Below are positions 36,206 to 47,993 of a stretch of DNA of 64,000 nt, one piece after another. The DNA is taken from contig CM041084.1 of the NCBI GenBank assembly GCA_023079485.1, forward strand, positions 119,892,467 to 119,956,466, written 5' to 3'. Every line of letters starts with the position of its first letter. The first letter of the stretch is position 1. The position numbers and the translations under genes were made by a program. Below the pieces are notes generated by a model. It was given only the letters and a program-made list of their open reading frames with translations, made no database searches and had not been told where the DNA came from. The DNA comes from Archilochus colubris. Its lineage: Eukaryota > Chordata > Aves > Apodiformes > Trochilidae.

Positions 36206-39200
36206 GTCACCTTGTCCCAGTCTCCACTGACCCAGTGCTGGGTTTGCTGACAGGGGGATTAGCCATGGTGCAAAAGGCTGAGCAGCTCACTTCAATGGAG
36301 AGCACTGTTGAGGTCACCAGTTCCCAAAACCTGCCTTTTGAGCAGACAAATCAAACCATAACGTGTCGATACACAGGCCTGTGAGCTTGGGTCAGGATTG
36401 AATTTATTGCAATGGGTTAAAAAATATAGGTCAGATGCACCAGAAGAGAGGTGGTTGGAAAGGAGCTGGTGGTCAGAAAATTACCACCGGGAGGTGTATG
36501 GTTCAATAGCAAAATAGACAGTGCTGCTCCTCTTCTGTGCCAAGCTGTTCACCTCTTTGGCTGTACAGAGGAAAATTGCTTTTCCCTTAAAAATATTTTC
36601 AGAGTGACAAATCTACACAGCACGGCTTCTGAAGTTAATGAATGCTTTCATGGACTGATTCTGTGCTGCTGTCTCTAATTTTACTTCTTTATTGTGCTAA
36701 CTTTGCTTTAAATTTCCATTCTCTTTCTCTCCTTTTGCATCTCTGACAACTGGGCTATCCTCTAGGCCTCCACCCATCTTTACACATTTCCTTTTTTTCC
36801 TCACAGGCACTTTGCTTCACGCTTGTTTTCTCACCTATTTTGTGTAGCCTCCCTCCCTTCCTTCTTTTCCATATTTTTTTCAATTTTCACCACAAAATTG
36901 CCTATATTTATGTGTATATATCTAAATATACACACACAACCCTGACACCCCTGGTATTTTCTGGTTATTTTTTTAGCTATAATTTTCTTTCTCCGTCTTC
37001 AACCTGTTGTCTCTCTCTCCTTTCCCTCTATACTTCACTTGCTGCTTTAATATTTAATCTCTTTGACCCAGCTTCTCCAAATTTATCTCTAGTCACTCCT
37101 TCCATTTCTTTGTCATTTATTGTATTCTTGAAAATGCTAAATATTCCTTCTGGATGCTGAACTGGCTCCAAATTCAGCTGAGTACAGTGGATGCTGGATG
37201 GTATTCGCTGAGTATCTGACCCCAGGGTTGGACTTTGTCAAATCCAGGTTTGTTTGTCATTTCTTTGACATATTCCTCAATGTTCAAATAAGCCCAGATG
37301 TGCTTATCATCACTTCAAGCTAACTCAATTGAATGAACATTAAACCAAACAGACGCTTGTCCTTAAAGACAATGGTTTCCATGTCCAGGTCAAGCTCTAG
37401 GACCCACAGTGATGGATGAGGAGCTGCTAAAATAGTTAATTAATACATGATGTTGCCATGACCATTGGGATGGCTATTGGGCTATTTGTTTAGTTAAACA
37501 GAGAGCTGTAAGAAAAGCAAAAATCAAGAGAAGAATAGTCAGAGATAAGCCATATCTTGGCAGACATTTAAAGACTGTTCTACAACCAAGGCAGAACCAG
37601 GGCTTGACCTCCCACTTAGCTCCTTCTAAGGAAAGAAAAGCCCAGAAACTGAAAAAACAGTTAGGCTTAGAGGGTATCTTGCTTGATCATCAGAGCTGAG
37701 AAGGCTTGGGGAAGAATCAGGACATGATATAAGCAGCTGTTCCAGTATTTGTTGTTTTACAGCCCATTTTATACCTTCCATGCAAAACCAAGCTACTGAG
37801 CATCATTGTATTAAGTCACTCCCTCATCTTGAAGAATGGCCTAAAGCCTAGGAAAGAGGATAAGGTTAGAAGAATCATGCAATGACAACTGCTCTGAAAA
37901 TGTCCCAGCTGACAATGGATTGCGGCACAGGGATTTCCTGAAATAGTTTCTGTGTTTATAATACCTGCTGTCTATTTTTTTCAACATATAGGGTCTTCTT
38001 AAACCTGTCTACAGTTTTAGCAGTCACTGCTAAAGTAGTTTCATTATCAAGGAGTTTCATTACTTACACATTATGTGTAAAAACAGTGTCTTTTTTGGTT
38101 TTTTTGAATCTCCCACTTGCTGGTTTATTTGAATGTCCCTCACAGTTGCATGGGAAAAAGCAGTGAAAAAAGGTTTCAACAGCTATTAGCAGCCACTTAA
38201 ATACTGAAAATAACTTCAATCAAGTGTTTCTGCCCTTCTGAGGGCCTCCAGGCACGATGCAGGTACAGAGTACAGAGAAGTACTGGTTAAATTTAATTGG
38301 CACATAAAATAAAGTAATTTTGACCTACTCATCACAGAACTCCAAATTCCCTTTCCAGGAGCAATAAAGACCTGAGATCTGGTACATAAAGAGATATCTG
38401 CTGAGAGGTCCTCAAGAGAAAGAGGCTTGGAGAACCACTCTATAGGAAGCATTTGGATTTGACAAAGAGGAAAATGAGTTATTTAATGAACTCCTATCAC
38501 AATATAATCCCCTGTAGCTAAAAACCAAATCCATCATTAACACTGGCAAAGGAAAGACAATTGTCACTATTGTCACTATTTACTATTTGTTTCTATTTCT
38601 TAATTGCAATGTTAAGCTAGTATTTGGTATCAGTTGAAGCCCATGGTTTCTGGTACCAATGACTGTTAAAAATAATTGACTATTTACCTTCTTATGAGGT
38701 GCCCTCTAACTCATAGGCAGGAAGACAGTGGCTCTTGGTTATGTAAGTGTAACTTTACAAAGCTCCATGGGGCAAATAAGCATGGAGTATAATCAAATGC
38801 TTCCTCCTTTATTTCTGAGTTGTACCTTTAGCCCTTACAAAAGAGCCCATCTACATTCTGTTTTCCCATGACAGCTTGAATGAGTCAATGTAACCTATAA
38901 AAATTACACTGAATTGTATTTCTCCATGCCTGACTGTTAACATCATAGCTAACAAATAACTAACAAAAGGAAAGATATACTTTATTATGTGCAATTTCCT
39001 CCATCCTTTGGAAAATATACTAATGTGGCATGATAATCTCCTATGAGCATTTTCCCATTTTCTTCCAGTGCTTATGAATTGAGTGACAGTTGAATTTTCA
39101 GTAGAGATTTCAGGACATGTGCCCTACTGTAAATCACTGAGACTTGTGCTGAAGTTGTATTGTGGCATTAGAAAAAAAAAACCCAAAACAAACCAAAACC

Positions 39201-42200
39201 ACCACACTGTGCTGTAGTCATTATTTCTGCCAAGACATGTAAGAATAACACTAGCTTATATTTCATGCTCTTTTCCCTTTCTCAAATAGATAATGTGGAT
39301 ATTTTGTTTTCTTTTTCTCATTGACTTATATCTTATTTCAAGGGAAAGAAAGATATCATTCTTGTTCTTTTGCCATTCTGGATTGACTTCTTCAGTACTT
39401 AATTCCCTCCAGTCACTTGATAGCAGTGAGCACCATCAACTGGCAATAAACTGAGGATTGTGTTTAGTTGAAGACACCTAATGATAACTGCAGGGGAGGG
39501 TAAGGCTCAATAATTACTCTGCTTGTACTTTCTGTACCTTTTGTGGTGGTGTGGAACTTTATAAGCATATCACGAATCGAAGGAGACATGGAGAAAATGC
39601 CATGTGCAGTTGATGTGGGTGATTGCAAATAATTATTTAATGTTTTCTTCTATTTCTTCCTTTTCAGTCTTCAGAACCCCTTTTCTAACTCTCATCAACC
39701 AAAGAATGAGGCAAACAAGTGAGAGTGCAAGGGATGCATTTCTTTAAAGAATTCTTTTAAAGAATTCCTCTTCTAAAGCTGGGCATTGATTGTTTCTGAG
39801 CTGAAACCAGTGTGTGTGATCAGGAGACAGTATCATCTTTGGAATTAAATAGTATTGCTAAGTACTGCAAGTTCAGGAACACATATTTTAAAATATATTT
39901 TAAAAATTATTTATTTATGTATTTATTTCCCCAGAATTGTCACAGTCTCACTGAGTTCCCTTTCAAGCTGCAGATATCCTATGGACATACAAGTTCTAAT
40001 CCTATGCTTTCTAAGGTCCGAGGTCTTGACCTGAAAGATGCTATGTGAAGGTACAGAATACTTATCTTTGCAGTCCAACCTTTATCAGTTTAGCTCATGT
40101 TTTTGAATCAAAGTTTTCTGCGATGAAACAAAGTTTTGGTTCAGGAAAATACATTTCAGAGCAGAGAGCAGGAACATGTGATGTTCTAAAGCAATCAAGT
40201 TCTCTGATACTTGTCAACAGCTACAGTTTCTTGGAGAGAAACATGATAAATGAAAATTCTTCACTGCCTTCCAGGAAGGGTTCAGCTTCTCCAAAGAGGA
40301 ACAGAAGATCAGAAGGAATCACTGTTGAATCAAGTGAAACAGCTGTGATTAGTTAACATAGTAAGGATTAAAAAGTATAATTGCAAGATGATGATAGTAC
40401 AGCTACATGATTTCAAGCCAGCATTTTAATGAATTGATTACAGCAAAAGATTTCCAAACTTTGTAATCTCACAACACAGAAGTAAATAGTGTTGAAAAAG
40501 ATAGAAACAACAGATGAAGGATTTTCTCACTTAATTTCTTAGTTCGTTATTGAGGCATTTATAGTTTGTGCCATCATGCATAGTGGCTAGAGGACAGTGT
40601 GCTGGAGACATCAGTTTTCTAAAATCCCTTCCTAGAAGAACCAATGTATAGCTCAGCATTTTGTACACCCAGGCCACTATAATTCTGCCTAGAAACTTTT
40701 TTCTTGCATTTAAAACGTGTATCTGGTGTACAAAAGGCTCATTTTAATTTTACTAATGATCAAAGAATTGTTCTTTTTATTCTCTGTTTTGCAGTTGTCC
40801 ATCTCAGTCTTCATTTTTGGCAGCTAAGAAATTTCAGTGTTCTGGTATTTGTAATGCAGAAAGTCTGGATTAACTGTAATATACTTTTGAAGACTATGAA
40901 TTCCAGGAGGCATAAATGCCATATTTATAATACCTATTATGGTAGGAATGTGTCAAAGAATATTCTACAAAACTGCTGTGGAAAGCATAGTCAAGTTGTA
41001 GGAATATCTCCATAGACAGCGGTTTTAATAGCCAGACATTCTGAAGGGCCTTTTGGACATGCAGACATCTTAACTGATATGGCACCAATGTCTGAAGCAA
41101 CCTTGTTGAAAATTTGCACGTAATTGTCAAAAACCGTGCATAGAAATTTGGTAAAAATCTTAAAGAAAACAGGAATATCAAACTTGTCTTGATGTAAACA
41201 GCCATGACCTTCATGAGCTGGAGGCAGAGCTAAACAGTCAAAAGAGAGCTTAGGTTAATGTGATGGAAGACATGAAAAGTATTGGAGACTGGTTTGCCTC
41301 ATGTGCTCTGCTTAGGTGCAAATACTGCCACTTCTTTTAATTCTGCAATTAAGTTCCAAGTATTTACAAACAGTTCCATCCATTTCTTTCCTAAGGCATA
41401 TTTTTTCCATACAGTGAAATAACCTGAGGTGTGAATTTAAAGCACAACATCCTTCCATGCTCAATATGATCTTCTTATCTATCTATTTATTTATTTATTA
41501 TTATGTTTTATTTTCTACAGCACCAACAGAATAGGTTAAAAGGCATCTGGCTCAAAGGAAACAAAAAGATCTGAGATTCATCTGCCTTTTGATTTGATTT
41601 GGAAGGTGGGTAGCCACAGTATGTTTCAGTAAAGATTTGTTCCCTCTGTTAAGCTTCAGTAGAAGGGAGGAGGATGAGCAGTAGAGACATAGATGGCAAC
41701 AGAGCAATTAAAAAGGAAGGCAAAAAATAAACCTGGGCTTCTCACTCTACAGCTTTCATGCTTCCATCTCCTCAAATTTCTTTGTATCTGCTGAGGCTCA
41801 CCCAGAATATTTTCCTTCTTTTTACCAGCTTCCTTGGAGAGAGCAAGGCCATCACCTGCTCACCTGTGTGTACAGATGCATCTTGATTACTTGTTCTTCA
41901 TATTTTACTGTAACTCAGTCAGCTGAACCTGAAGGTTCTCTGTGTTCTGTTCATCCCTGCTCTTCCATAGCCACATGAGTGCACCCTTATCTAGACTGGA
42001 GGAGATGGTGGTGGTGATGGGGAGAAAAGGTGGGACAAAACACTCTAGGTATGGAGGGTACATAGCTTGGAAACAGCATCAATTCTGCATCAGTTTGCTC
42101 TTTCTACTCCCATAATGCTCCCTTGTGATGCCCAGGATACTTTCTGACTCCCTCCTCAACTTTGAGAGGAACAACCCCACACGATAAACAGTAAAATAAC

Positions 42201-45094
42201 AACTGTCCTTTATTTTGTTAATTTAAAACAGTTTAGGCTTTTCTGGCTTTTGGTGTGTTCCAAGAATGGCACTTCTGCTGCAGCCAGGGAACAAAAGTGC
42301 TGAACTTGCTGTGAAGTGTGGTAATTTTTGCTGCTAGTAATGCTCAAATGATTGAAAGCAGAGTTGAAACCATTTATACTGAGATGATTCATGTTCTGTT
42401 AAATACACTGAGATTTTCAAAAAGTTTCTTCCTATATGCTAGCTTTTTGTCACTAATTTACAAAAGAAACGGAAGACCTGTATTTATCAATGTTTCTGTG
42501 TCAAAAACAAAGGCATTTTGCTGAATTGCAAGCACTAGGTCAAAATGACAGGTGCCTTATAAATAATGAAAGAAGTTATGCATCCTGTGGTACCCAATTA
42601 TCTGAGGGTTTAGCTAATAAAGATGAATTTATCACTAAGTATCCTTTCCGTAATTTTTTTTGGTTGCTTTTACGTCTTTTGGTTTGCTTGCTGGCTTTGC
42701 TCTAAAGCAAACTGTCCCCTCTATGCTTTTAGTGTGGAATCTATTTATCTTTCACAAGATTCAGGATAGAAATCTTGTCCTAATATCGTCATTGGGACTA
42801 GATCTTGGCTCTCCTTTCCTCACCCCAGTTAAATCATCACAAATTCCAATTTGTACCATATAATGGATGTGATGATTTGGAGTTTATCCAGCTGAGAATA
42901 GGCTGACTCACACCAATTAGAGACATGCAATTTGTATTATTTTTCAGTTTTCCCCAAATGTGAGCAAAAGTTGCACAGCAGGTCACTGATGGGACTGGGA
43001 GTGAGCACTACAAGACTTAGTTCTCTGTATTTTCCCTGCTCTCTGTCTAACTCTGTTTTCTATTAAGAGGAAGCACCTTTTTGTTATCAGAGTTTAAAGG
43101 TATTGTCACTAGTTTGGCGTGCTTAATCTGAGATGTGGAGTGGAAATCTCCTTGGGATGTTTCTGTACAAGAGCTAAATGGTCTCAATACACGTTTTTTC
43201 TGCTTGTTCTGCTCTTGTTTTAAATATACATCGAGCTTTCCTTTGGTTTTGTCTGCTGTTTGTAATCTTCTTTTCCTGTATCCTTCAAGTTCATTAATCA
43301 TAGTTTGCTGATTTTTTTGCAAACAGCTGGGTGATAGTCCATGTCCTAGAATTTCCAGGACTTAAAGATGGATGATGAGGATACAGTTGTTTGCAAAATC
43401 CATCAGCTGAAAAGTGATAACCATTTGGAGCAGTGGTCCTGGTCCACTGCAAATGCCAAGTAAAAATGTGCTCAAACTGGGCTGAAAGATGTTCAACTGA
43501 GAACATTTTAGCTGTTACATGACAGCTTGAAAGTTGTTCCTGACCTGTTCCTGCAGCTCAGCTGAGATGCTGCATTTCGTTGATCTGTGGCAACTAAACG
43601 TGATGTTTAAGTATTATGATAAAGATAGTGAGAGTCAGAGTAAGAGCAGTCCAGCTGTTTCACCAGCAGACCTTCTTACTTCTCAGACCTGGGTATGTAA
43701 CATAATGAGGGGTGAACTGAGGACATTTCTTTCTGGAGCATTTGTCAATTCACATGGTGTTTGTACCAGAATTCCCACTTGTTTGTCCTTCTCAGAAAAC
43801 CCTTGAAACTTCTGTTATTTTCTTATTTAATTGAAGGTTCTGCAGTACTGCATGTCCCTTTGTGTCCTTCCCTCTGATAAAACCATCATGCTGGCAATAA
43901 GAGATTTGCTCAAAAGATCATCAGTAATAGATAAAGGTCTCCTAGGAGGAAATACAACTTGGATGTAGCATCATTGTAATTACATCAGTCTTTTTCTGGT
44001 TCATGCATTTGGATGTTACTGAAGAACATAATTTTTTAGGACAGATGCAAACATTCATTTGAACTCACCCATAACATGGCTGTGCATTTTCTGATGAGTG
44101 TGCTAGTGGACAACTGAAGATGTTTCCTCTCTTATTTGTGCATAACATTAACTGGTTGTGTGCTATTATTTTATAGTAATTGGCTTATTTGTGACAGCTT
44201 TGAATTTCATTCACTTGAGCATTGCTGTTTGTTACATCATCCCTTTGTTAGGAGTCTTCTGAGGAGCACTCAATATTAGTTAAGAAAAGAAGTAACTAGG
44301 TGAAAGGGTCAATTTTGCCTTTGTTGACTTTATTAGGCCTAAATTTGTGCTGCTGTACAGAATGAAATGAATGCTTGAAATACACTTGCTTGGGTGTACT
44401 CTATGCAGCTCAGGTGGGTAAAATCCTATGTTCATTGTGACAGATTCCATCTAAATGCCTTTTTCTTAAGGACAAGGGGTCTGGCAGAGCATGACTCTAT
44501 GTCCCTTGCAATGTGGTTACATATTAGATTTAGATTAGTATTTAGATTGAAATTGCTGCCTGTTCCATGATACACCTCTGTAATTTGGAATCCTGAGATA
44601 GTACATCAAAGGCAGCATGAATGTAGATACAATTAATATAGTGCATGATTGTCCTACTGAGTAAAGTGACTGTGTGGAGATGTAAAGGTTAGAGTCTGTC
44701 ATTTGATAAAGGAGGACAGTTTATACAAACCCAACTCCTCTTTTTCCATCCAGCCTTACCTGGAAGAAGAAAATCCCAGGCTGGATCTACATTCCTACTG
44801 TTGTAAACCTCACCCTTTTTGTTGTCCCTATAGAACTCCTCTAACCACCCTTGCACTGCTGGCTGGGGTCCTGAACATGTGTTTCAAGGTTACCATGGTA
44901 CTTGTGGCAGGCAAATAAATGGCCTGAGAGTTGGCACTTATCTATTTAAATGTGAGATGAATTGGTTTGCTCAGTGTGTTTAAGAAAGTTTTTTTAAAAA
45001 GTACAAGTATTACCTCTGCCCCCCACATCAGTCTATTGTAAAATGATCTGTCTATTGTCCATGTGCTTGAAGTCAAATTTTCACAGAAGGCAAT
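36206..45094. other. Long intergenic stretch, no gene seen
   Basis: Nearly 9 kb of AT-rich unique-looking sequence. Noted: C/T-rich stretch 36770-37100, a TTAAAGAATTC palindromic repeat near 39745-39771, AT-rich block 39883-39930, and an ATCT/ATTT tetranucleotide tract near 41477-41500. Open frames up to about 106 codons (for example 40045-40356 plus and 43047-43322 minus) have no recognisable domain or splice context. Confidence 0.55.
41477..41500 (+). repeat. (ATCT/ATTT)n tetranucleotide tract
   Basis: Short run of ATCT then ATTT units. Confidence 0.8.
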
Positions 45095-45446
45095 AATTTA
45101 GATTAAACTAGACATATAGAATAACTTTTTTACTATGGTAAAACACTGGAACAAGTTTCTCAGGGAGGTGGTAGTTGTCCCATCTCTGAAAATGTTCAAG
45201 GTCAGGTCAGGTGGGGCTCTGAGGAATCTTATCTATTTGAACATCATAGAATCACAGAATTATCACAGTTGGAAAAGACCTCTAAGGTTATGCTGTCCAA
45301 CTGTCAACATTCTTCCCCAATAAAAAATATGTATCATTATCTGTATCACCCACTAAAGCACATCCTGATGTCCCTGCTTACTGCAGAGGAGTTGGACTAA
45401 ATGACCTTAAGTGTCTCTTCCAACCCAAACCATTTTATGATTCTAC
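45095..45446 (+). mobile_element. CR1 LINE 3' part, split by a second CR1
   Basis: Outer copy reads ATTTAGATTAAACTAGACAT, AACACTGGAACAAG, AGGTGGGGCTCTGAGGAATC, is interrupted at 45246, and resumes near 45365 with GATGTCCCTGCTTACTGCAG, GAGTTGGACTAAATGACCTT and TTCCAACCCAAACCATTTTA. The two halves are collinear parts of one CR1 3'UTR. Confidence 0.88.
45246..45359 (-). mobile_element. CR1 LINE 3' fragment nested in the plus-strand CR1
   Basis: Opposite orientation: ATAGAATCACAGAATTATCA, CAGTTGGAAAAGACCTCTAA, TGTCCAACTGTCAAC, then CACCCACTAAAGC. It is bounded on both sides by ACATC (45241-45245 and 45360-45364), a possible target-site duplication. Confidence 0.85.
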
Positions 45447-45454
45447 ATTTTATC

Positions 45455-45708
45455 AACAGTCCTGGCCAACTGGGCATATCACACTTGACTGAAGGTTAGC
45501 AAAGGTGATGCCCATCTACAAAGGCTGGAAAGATGGTCCATGGAACCACAGGCCTGTCAGTCTGACCTTGGTTCTGGGGTAGATTATAGAACAGATGAAC
45601 TGGAGTGTCACCATGTGGCACATGGAGGACAAGCAGGTGATTCGGCCCAGTCATTGTGGATTCATGAAAGGTAGGTCCTGCTTGACAAACCTGATCTCCT
45701 ATGACAAG
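45455..45708 (+). mobile_element. CR1 LINE ORF2 reverse-transcriptase fragment, decayed
   Basis: Translation in one frame gives VMPIYKGWKDGPWNHRPVSL and, later, QVIRPSHCGFMKGRSCLTNL, the finger and palm region of CR1-type reverse transcriptase (family pattern TPIYKKG...NYRPVSLT...HGFMKGRS). A stop codon follows LVLG, so it is not functional. The catalytic YxDD region is absent. It follows a CR1 3' tail directly, so it is a separate insertion and not the same copy. Confidence 0.88.
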
Positions 45709-46106
45709 ATCTTATGCTTTCTTTGTTTTTCATTTTAAAACTCCGAATACTATAGTGTCGGCTAGAAAACAAGAAAACTGTTTCTTAGAAAAATATTGCA
45801 ATTTGAAAGAAAATAGTTTTTCAGTGTGGTATTAAAGAGCTCTTTAAAATACGTTCTTGAAAAGAATGGAGAAGATACTTTTTTCTGCTGAAGACTGGGC
45901 AGGATTTCAGGTACACTTTTTTTGAAATGAGTCAGATTCAGACTTGTTCAGCTGAAGACTGTGATTAGCTCACAATTGGAATACATTGGAATGGATCTTT
46001 CACACTGGAAATTCCATCCTGGACATCCAAGGCTTTCCTGATTCTTGTCTTGCTTTATTCAAAAGTGTGTTTTATGACTCTTCTTCTTCACCAAAAATAG
46101 CTCCAG

Positions 46107-46218
46107 ACAAAAAAAAACCAAAACAAAACAAACCAACAAAAAACACACACAAAAACCCACCAAACCCAAAACACAAAACCCAAACCTAAACAAACAACAA
46201 CAAAACCCCCCCCAAACA
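46107..46218 (+). repeat. A/C-only low-complexity tract
   Basis: About 112 bases with a single T (46187) and no G: AAAACAAAACAAACC-like and AAAACCC-like units. The Cys/Phe/Gly-rich antisense frame over it is an artefact. Confidence 0.9.
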
Positions 46219-47414
46219 GTAAGGTTTCCTAAGCTGTGTAGAACTGAGTGCATATTCAGGTCTACTTTAATTTCTTCATTATAGTGTGCTGACTTCCCAG
46301 GAAATGCTGATGGAGTAATTCTTCTTGGGTGGTTCAAGTTCATTGACTCTAAGTTTTATAATGCCACCTGAGGCATGCAGTAATCATACCAACATGCACT
46401 GTCTGGAGTATATTATTCCTTGATTGCTTTATTTTTGCTGTATGGCTGGAAAATCAACAGAGCAGAATATGTTCCAAAGAATTCTAACTCATCATAAAGT
46501 GTTTTGATTTTAATAACAACAATATCATCATCATCATTATTATTATTTTTAATTTTGAAGGTAACGAAATCCTGGGACTTACTACTGAGAACACTTGTGT
46601 TATGAAAAATATTTTATTTTTTTATTCTTAGTCCTTGTAAGGACTAGTAATATTGAAATATCATATGGTAACAGCAACAAGCATTCAACGGTGCAAACTC
46701 CAACACAGCACGTGGAATAAAATCCACAGTATAAATGTAGAAGATTTATTTTTTTATGTTCACTGCACTTGAAGGGATACAGTGTTGCTTTTAAACTTCA
46801 TTTAAGATCACAGAAAAATTAGGAATATTTTTTTTATTATGCTTGTATTCTAGTGTCTGTTGAGACCAATGTTTTTGAGTTTAAAGTGGCTTTAATGAAG
46901 AAGAGGGGATTGGGATGCACATTATGGTTTCATAGCTTGAGGTGTTCCTATGATGCCACACAGATCAGCAGCCATCTCCAGTGACACCTGGGTGAAGGCT
47001 GGGCTGATAGGCTGATGCTGAGCTTCCTAAAGTAAAATGACAAATAAATGAAGCAGCCTAGGAGATTTTTTGTGGTATGTCTGCAGAGGGGCAGAAAGTA
47101 GGAAAAACAGTTACACCACTTGGGAGAGATTATAAAGGGTGTGGGGGGAATGAGCCTGTTTAGCTGGGAGGTCTGTCTAGTTGTGAATATAATTTTATTT
47201 TAAAGATACAATTTCAAATGGAAACTTTGAATTTAGAGGCTGCAGTTGATTTTGCGGTAAGGGCTTGGTTGAGAGCATTTTTTGTAAAACTGGTGGAGTG
47301 TCATCATCCAAAGAGTGGCTGCTACAGAGCAACAAACTTAAACTGAAGCTTAGGTGAGGAGGAAGCTCTCAAGCTGAACACATACTGAAAAGACCAGAGG
47401 AAACCCTGAACAGG

Positions 47415-47470
47415 AGGGTTTTTTGTTTGGGTTTTTTGGTTTTTCTTGTTTTTTGGGTTTTTTTCCCCCC
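47415..47470 (+). repeat. T/G-rich low-complexity tract
   Basis: Runs of T6 and GGG (GGGTTTTTTGTTTGGG-like) just before a CR1; the strand complement of the A/C type seen at 46107. Confidence 0.8.
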
Positions 47471-47503
47471 TCTAAGGAAGCGTCTAAAAACGCTTTTCCA
47501 CCC

Positions 47504-47993
47504 CAGTTCAGGAAGGATATCGCGGTCCAGGAGCAGGTCCAAAGGAGGGCAACCAGGCTGGTGAAGGGACTCGAGCACAGACCCTATGAGGACAGGCTGA
47601 GAGAGCTGGGGCTGTTCAGCCTGGAGAAGAGGAGGCTCAGGGGAGACCTCATCGCTCTCTACAACTACCTGAAAGGAGGGTGTAATCGGGTGGACGTTGG
47701 TCTCTTTTGCCAGACGACTTTCAACAAGACAAGAGGGCACGGTCTTAAATTGTGCCAGGAGAAATTTAGGTTAGATATTAGAAAGAATTTCTTTACGGAG
47801 AGAGTGATCCGGCATTGGAATGGGCTGCCCAGGGAAGTAGTGGATTCTCCGTCGCTGGAGCTATTTAAAAAGAGACTGGATGTGGCACTCAGTGCCATAG
47901 TCTAGCAACTGCAACGGTGGTAAAAGGATTGGACTCGATGATCTCTGAGGTCCCTTCCAACCCAGCTAATTCTATGATTCTATGATTCTATGA
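47504..47993 (+). mobile_element. CR1 LINE, 5'-truncated, best-preserved copy
   Basis: The C-terminal CR1 ORF2 reading frame is open from the truncation point to its natural stop (TAG at 47903-47905): [60 protein letters not shown]. The 3'UTR ends with three perfect ATTCTATG octamers (47969-47992). Lack of frameshifts makes it the youngest-looking copy of its subfamily here. The reverse-transcriptase and endonuclease domains are missing, so it cannot be active. Confidence 0.95.

Larger units (their letters stand above)
45709..47503. other. Intergenic DNA with low-complexity tracts
   Basis: Holds an A/C-only tract (46107-46218), a TCA/TTA-rich run (about 46524-46550) and a G/T-rich tract (47415-47470). 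No gene recognised. Confidence 0.55.

Noticed and set aside
40045..40356. 103-codon plus-strand open frame with a basic Ser-rich end
   Set aside because: No family recognised and nothing in the context supports translation.
43047..43322. Lys-rich 91-codon minus-strand open frame
   Set aside because: Composition bias only; no known motif and no supporting context.
46059..46343. Cys/Phe-rich small protein on the minus strand
   Set aside because: Translation of the A/C-only tract.
47423..47905. 160-codon open frame as a host gene
   Set aside because: From about residue 28 on it is the C-terminus of CR1 ORF2; the N-terminal part is translated T/G-rich tract.
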